A stretch of 64,000 nucleotides of DNA from CALCCV01 sp964388665 (GTDB lineage: Bacteria > Bdellovibrionota > Bdellovibrionia > Bdellovibrionales > Bdellovibrionaceae), in the NCBI GenBank assembly GCA_964388665.1, contig CAYMBJ010000001.1, positions 1-64,000 on the forward strand, read 5' to 3'. The notes below the pieces were generated by a model. That model searched no databases, was not told the DNA's origin, and was given only the letters and a program-made list of their open reading frames with translations. The translations under genes and the position numbers were made by a program. Positions 61,050-64,000 of the stretch are shown piece after piece (positions within the stretch are counted from its first letter, which is position 1; every line of letters begins with the position of its first letter).

Positions 61050-61090
61050 GGGCGAGACTGGGTGAGATTGGGCGAGGCTGGGTAAACTCG
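61050..61090. repeat. 10-bp tandem repeat between nrnA-like gene and greA
   Basis: Four imperfect 10-bp units: GGCGAGACTG, GGTGAGATTG, GGCGAGGCTG, GGTAAACTCG, one per helical turn. It lies in the divergent control region if the downstream GTG start of the nrnA-like gene is right. Confidence 0.6.
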
Positions 61091-61138
61091 GTGGATGCGC
61101 AAAATTTCCCCAAAAGCGCATTGCGGCAAGAGCGAAGC

Positions 61139-61167
61139 TTGTGGGTCTAGCTAAGCTAGAGTATACT
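61139..61167 (+). promoter_or_regulatory. greA promoter with palindromic spacer
   Basis: A -35 TTGTGG (61139-61144), 17-bp spacer and -10 TATACT (61162-61167), 25 bp before the greA ATG at 61192, which has GGAGG upstream. The spacer is almost wholly a 15-nt palindrome (TCTAGCT-A-AGCTAGA, 61146-61160), a candidate operator. Confidence 0.6.
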
Positions 61168-61191
61168 TTTTCACTTGATTTGGAGGTCTTT

Positions 61192-61677
61192 ATGACAGGT
61201 ATGCCGGAAAAACTACCAATGACCATTCGTGGTAAGAGTCTCATAGAAGCAGAGTTGAAAAGGCTGATGCTTGAGGAGCGACCTCAGATAATTAAGGCCA
61301 TTGAAGAGGCGCGAGCCCAGGGCGATATTTCAGAAAACGCAGAGTATGACGCGGCAAAAGAGCGACAAGGCATGATTGAGGGGCGTATTTCTGAGCTACA
61401 GGGTAAGTTGGCGACAGCAGAAGTCGTTGACCCAAAATCTTTAAAATCAGATCGAATCGTCTTTGGCGCCACGGTAAAAATCATGGACCAAGAGACTGAA
61501 GATGAGCATGTTTATCAGATCGTTGGCGTCGACGAGGCCGATGTAAAGAAGGGCATGATTTCTATTTTATCACCGATTGCGCGCGCGCTCATTGGTAAAA
61601 AAGTGGGCGATTTAGTATTGGTACAGAGTCCAAAAGGCGACAAAGATTACGAAGTTCTCGGTTTTGAGTTCAAGTGA
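61192..61677 (+). CDS. greA: Transcription elongation factor GreA
   Basis: A 161-residue GreA: MTIRGKSLIEAELKRLMLEERPQIIKAIEEARAQGDISENAEYDAAKERQ is the N-terminal coiled coil with the conserved acidic tip, followed by the C-terminal FKBP-like domain (IVFGATVKIMD, YQIVGVDEADVKKG, IGKKVGDLVLVQSPKGDKDYEVL). It rescues backtracked RNA polymerase by stimulating RNA cleavage. The ATG 61192 has GGAGG 5 nt upstream. Confidence 0.97.
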   Translation: MTGMPEKLPMTIRGKSLIEAELKRLMLEERPQIIKAIEEARAQGDISENAEYDAAKERQGMIEGRISELQGKLATAEVVDPKSLKSDRIVFGATVKIMDQETEDEHVYQIVGVDEADVKKGMISILSPIARALIGKKVGDLVLVQSPKGDKDYEVLGFEFK

Positions 61678-61714
61678 TTTGAGTTCGATGCCAAATTAGT
61701 CAATAATCATATTC

Positions 61715-63781
61715 ATGAATGAACAGCAAAACAGAGACGCGGGATCTTCGTCCTCGTCTCCACCAATGGTGATGGATCAGCCTGGGAAAAGGTTATTTTT
61801 TCTTGGTGTGCTGATTTCCATCATTGTTGCCTTCGTAGTGGATTCGCAGCTTTCCCCGCCAAAATTGAAAGTCGCCATGAAGTCGGCCCTGGTGCACATT
61901 CACAAAGACGTAAAAGTGGATTTTGAGTCAGCCCAGGTTTTTTTTCGCCGGGGAGTGTTGCCCAGCTTTCGCTTGGTGGTAAGTAATGTTGAATTGATTT
62001 CGCAAAATCGTTGCTGGCTAAATCCCATTCTTGCTGCGCCTGAAATTGAACTACCACTGGATTTTTTCGCTTTGATTCGTAACCATTCTCCTTTTCAGGA
62101 GCTCATTGTTAAAAATGCAGTGCTTAAATTGCGCGGTAAAGTCTCTGACTGCGCCGCGCCCGCCACAACAAAAAATGGCGTACAGACCGAAGGCTCCTCT
62201 GAGTCGCCACTGACACAAGTGCCATCAGAGACGGATGTCACGACAGTGACGACAGATGCAATCCCTGATGAGGCGGAAGTTGCGAAAGTAGACGCACTGG
62301 CTGAGAGTGCAGAGGAAGAGGATCGGTCTGGAAATTTAAAGAGAATTGAGATTGATTCTTTAGAAATCTATCATCAAGATTTCCCGGGAAAAAAATGGAC
62401 TGTGGAGTCGTTAAATGTCAGGAGCGTGAGCTTCGCACCTCGAGTTTTTTTTCTAACTGCGCGCACGACTTTGGCGCAGGATTTGGCTTCTAGTTTTTTG
62501 TCTACGGCGACGCTTGAGCTGAAATATTCGGAGGCAGAAAAGCGACCTCGAGTAGAGGCAAAATTTGATGGTCATTGGAGAGAGGGCACCTTTGCCACGA
62601 GGGTGAATTGGATGCAGGGCCAAGAGTTTGTGCCGATTGACATTCGCTTGAACCAAATGCCCGTGGTGAAATTGATTCCGCTATTGGAATCACCGCCACA
62701 GTGGATAAAGAAGATCGATCCTCGCAAAGTCTGGATTAGCTTAGATAGCCACTATGAACACAATATTTTGGATTGGAAAAAATCTCGCGGCAACTTTGCC
62801 AATGTTTCAGTGGTTGGAGACTTGGGTGTTATAAAAAGTTCTTTGATAGATATTGAAAGCCTCGCACCGCTGAGGTTCAAGCCCAGCTCCGTTACTTTTG
62901 AAGCAGTCCAGGTTATAGACATATTACGGGAGTTGGTTCCGGCCAATTTTAACTCTTGGATTGCAGACGGCGGCAGCTTTACTGGTGAGCTTCGACTTCT
63001 TCCCAATAACGAATCAAAACTCAATGGCGAGCTGAATAACATCCACTTTATCTTTGCAAATCAGGGCGAAAGAAGCTTGCAGAGAGCTTCGTTTGAAATT
63101 GGTATTGAGGCCAGTTCCAAGCAGCTCTTGGTGCGCGTGCCAAGCATTCGCCTTGAAGAAGGCCGGGCCCACGGCGAGCTTCAGTATTTTCAGGATTTTG
63201 AAAGCGAACAGCAAAAGTTTAAGTTTCAATTTAGTGAGCTGGCGCTCAGTCCACGGGTCTATTCTTTGTTTTTTGATGCAAAACCCACCACATTTTTTGA
63301 GGGGCTTTTTGAAATTGAAACGTCAAAAAATCATTGGAAGGCGGCCAAGGGCTTTTTGCAAAATTCAGCTCTGGGAATCGAAGGTATTCGTATGGTCTCG
63401 CCAGTGATGTTTTTTTCGTTGCTAAATGAAAATTTGGCGATCAGAATTAAAAGTGGACAGGTAGACGTAGATCCCAGTTCTCCAGTTGCGGAGTTTTTTC
63501 GGTCTCGATTGGGGGAGGATGCAAAGTATCTGATGAATCTGCAAGGATTGAAGGCCTTGGTGGTCGCAGATCCAAAGCGTGGTTTTCAGTGGAAGGATTT
63601 GGAGTTGCAGTCAAAGAGCAAGAGCACTACAGTGATATCTTCAGGATCGTGGGATGACAGCGCTGAGGTATCCGGACAACTTCATCTCAAGGTTAATGGA
63701 AAATCGAAGTCCTTTGTCATTCAAGGTACCCGTGATAATCCTGAGTTTGTTAGCAGCAAAAAGTCGGGAGCGAAGAATTGA
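61715..63781 (+). CDS. AsmA-like membrane-anchored protein
   Basis: A 688-residue protein with an N-terminal membrane helix (RLFFLGVLISIIVAFVVDS) and a long region of repeated beta strands resembling AsmA/TamB-type lipid-transfer or assembly proteins (LIVKNAVLKLRGKV, SVTFEAVQVIDILREL, GELNNIHFIF). Residues about 150-210 form an acidic/Thr/Ser linker. The ATG at 61715 lacks a clear ribosome binding site. Last codons overlap the next gene by 4 bp (TTGA). The AsmA link is a fold-level impression, not a verified homology. Confidence 0.65.
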   Translation: MNEQQNRDAGSSSSSPPMVMDQPGKRLFFLGVLISIIVAFVVDSQLSPPKLKVAMKSALVHIHKDVKVDFESAQVFFRRGVLPSFRLVVSNVELISQNRCWLNPILAAPEIELPLDFFALIRNHSPFQELIVKNAVLKLRGKVSDCAAPATTKNGVQTEGSSESPLTQVPSETDVTTVTTDAIPDEAEVAKVDALAESAEEEDRSGNLKRIEIDSLEIYHQDFPGKKWTVESLNVRSVSFAPRVFFLTARTTLAQDLASSFLSTATLELKYSEAEKRPRVEAKFDGHWREGTFATRVNWMQGQEFVPIDIRLNQMPVVKLIPLLESPPQWIKKIDPRKVWISLDSHYEHNILDWKKSRGNFANVSVVGDLGVIKSSLIDIESLAPLRFKPSSVTFEAVQVIDILRELVPANFNSWIADGGSFTGELRLLPNNESKLNGELNNIHFIFANQGERSLQRASFEIGIEASSKQLLVRVPSIRLEEGRAHGELQYFQDFESEQQKFKFQFSELALSPRVYSLFFDAKPTTFFEGLFEIETSKNHWKAAKGFLQNSALGIEGIRMVSPVMFFSLLNENLAIRIKSGQVDVDPSSPVAEFFRSRLGEDAKYLMNLQGLKALVVADPKRGFQWKDLELQSKSKSTTVISSGSWDDSAEVSGQLHLKVNGKSKSFVIQGTRDNPEFVSSKKSGAKN

Positions 63782-64000
63782 CGATACTGTATGTGCTTGC
63801 TGTGGTGATGATTGGACTTGCTAGTTATGCAAGGTGGTCACGCTCACACAGTAAAGATCTGTTCAATTGTCAGCTTCAGGCCCATCGGGGATTTTGGCTG
63901 GAGGGACATAAAGAGAATTCCTTACAATCGTTTCGACGAGCCAAAGCCCTGGGATTTAAGATGTGTGAATTGGACGCCCGATTATCTGCCGATGGGATTC
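63778..64000 (+). CDS. Glycerophosphodiester phosphodiesterase, 5' part
   Basis: Partial gene running off the window end, start TTG 63778 overlapping the previous stop. After one N-terminal membrane helix (TILYVLAVVMIGLASYA) the GDPD signature appears: LQAHRGFW, EGHKENSLQSFRRAKALGFKMCELDARLSADGI (HRG, EN, E-D metal and catalytic positions). It hydrolyses glycerophosphodiesters to glycerol-3-phosphate and an alcohol. Confidence 0.85.
   Translation, partial: MTILYVLAVVMIGLASYARWSRSHSKDLFNCQLQAHRGFWLEGHKENSLQSFRRAKALGFKMCELDARLSADGI

Noticed and set aside
60991..61113. Extended N-terminus of the NrnA-like protein
   Set aside because: These codons are produced by the 10-bp tandem repeat and exceed the usual family length.
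1..64000. CRISPR array, tRNA/rRNA genes, prophage or IS elements
   Set aside because: No regularly spaced repeats with unique spacers, no tRNA-like cloverleaf consensus and no transposase, integrase or phage structural genes were recognised.

Overview
The window reads as an ordinary chromosome segment of a Bdellovibrio-like bacterium (Bdellovibrionota/Oligoflexia). The best pointers are a TIGR02147-type regulator (a family largely restricted to Bdellovibrio relatives and Fibrobacter), many secreted proteases, lipoproteins and outer-membrane barrels without close family names, a PilX-like pilin-type giant, and two BFD-like ferredoxins around a type II NADH dehydrogenase. This placement is an inference from gene content. 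I saw no rRNA, tRNA, CRISPR array, prophage or complete insertion sequence.

Layout. 0.1-6.4 kb: a large pilin-like surface protein, a frameshifted small secreted protein, a palindromic repeat, thiL, and a two-gene nucleotidyltransferase module that looks like a toxin-antitoxin or defence pair. 6.4-17.2 kb: an RND pump and TolC-like channel without an adaptor gene, a divergent beta-propeller lipoprotein, a 190-bp element with terminal inverted repeats, a TIGR02147 regulator, an astacin protease and two envelope proteins. 17.5-22.9 kb: a subtilisin, lon and a Cys-rich-repeat protein. 22.8-33.3 kb: surface polysaccharide genes (epimerase, deacetylase, two sugar transferases) surrounding a histidine kinase and a shikimate block, aroA, an aroK-aroD-aroE fusion and aroC. 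33.4-40.9 kb: a receiver-like protein, a PspA-type envelope-stress module with a divergent regulator and two matching palindromes, a DUF4143 ATPase and an endonuclease/exonuclease/phosphatase-family protein. 40.9-50.7 kb: a membrane pyrophosphatase, an ExoD-like protein, a polyprenol-phosphate mannosyltransferase-like enzyme, a LemA/GIDE pair, a divergent DEAD-box helicase, an RNase D-like exonuclease and a lipoprotein. 50.9-58.3 kb: a housekeeping run mutL-miaA-yicC-gmk-rpoZ-rel plus a BFD-like protein. 58.3-64 kb: a frameshifted NADH dehydrogenase, a second BFD-like protein, an NrnA-like phosphoesterase, greA, an AsmA-like protein and the start of a glycerophosphodiester phosphodiesterase.

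The most interesting non-coding signal is a dispersed repeat built on CAGGCTCCTGAAAAA, found at eight places and at five of the eight junctions between convergent genes, often touching stop codons. Other notable items are the 190-bp inverted-repeat element at 13.1 kb, the operator-like palindromes of the PspA module, the aroK-D-E fusion in the order used by the fungal AROM protein, and the nucleotidyltransferase pair at 5.2-6.4 kb.
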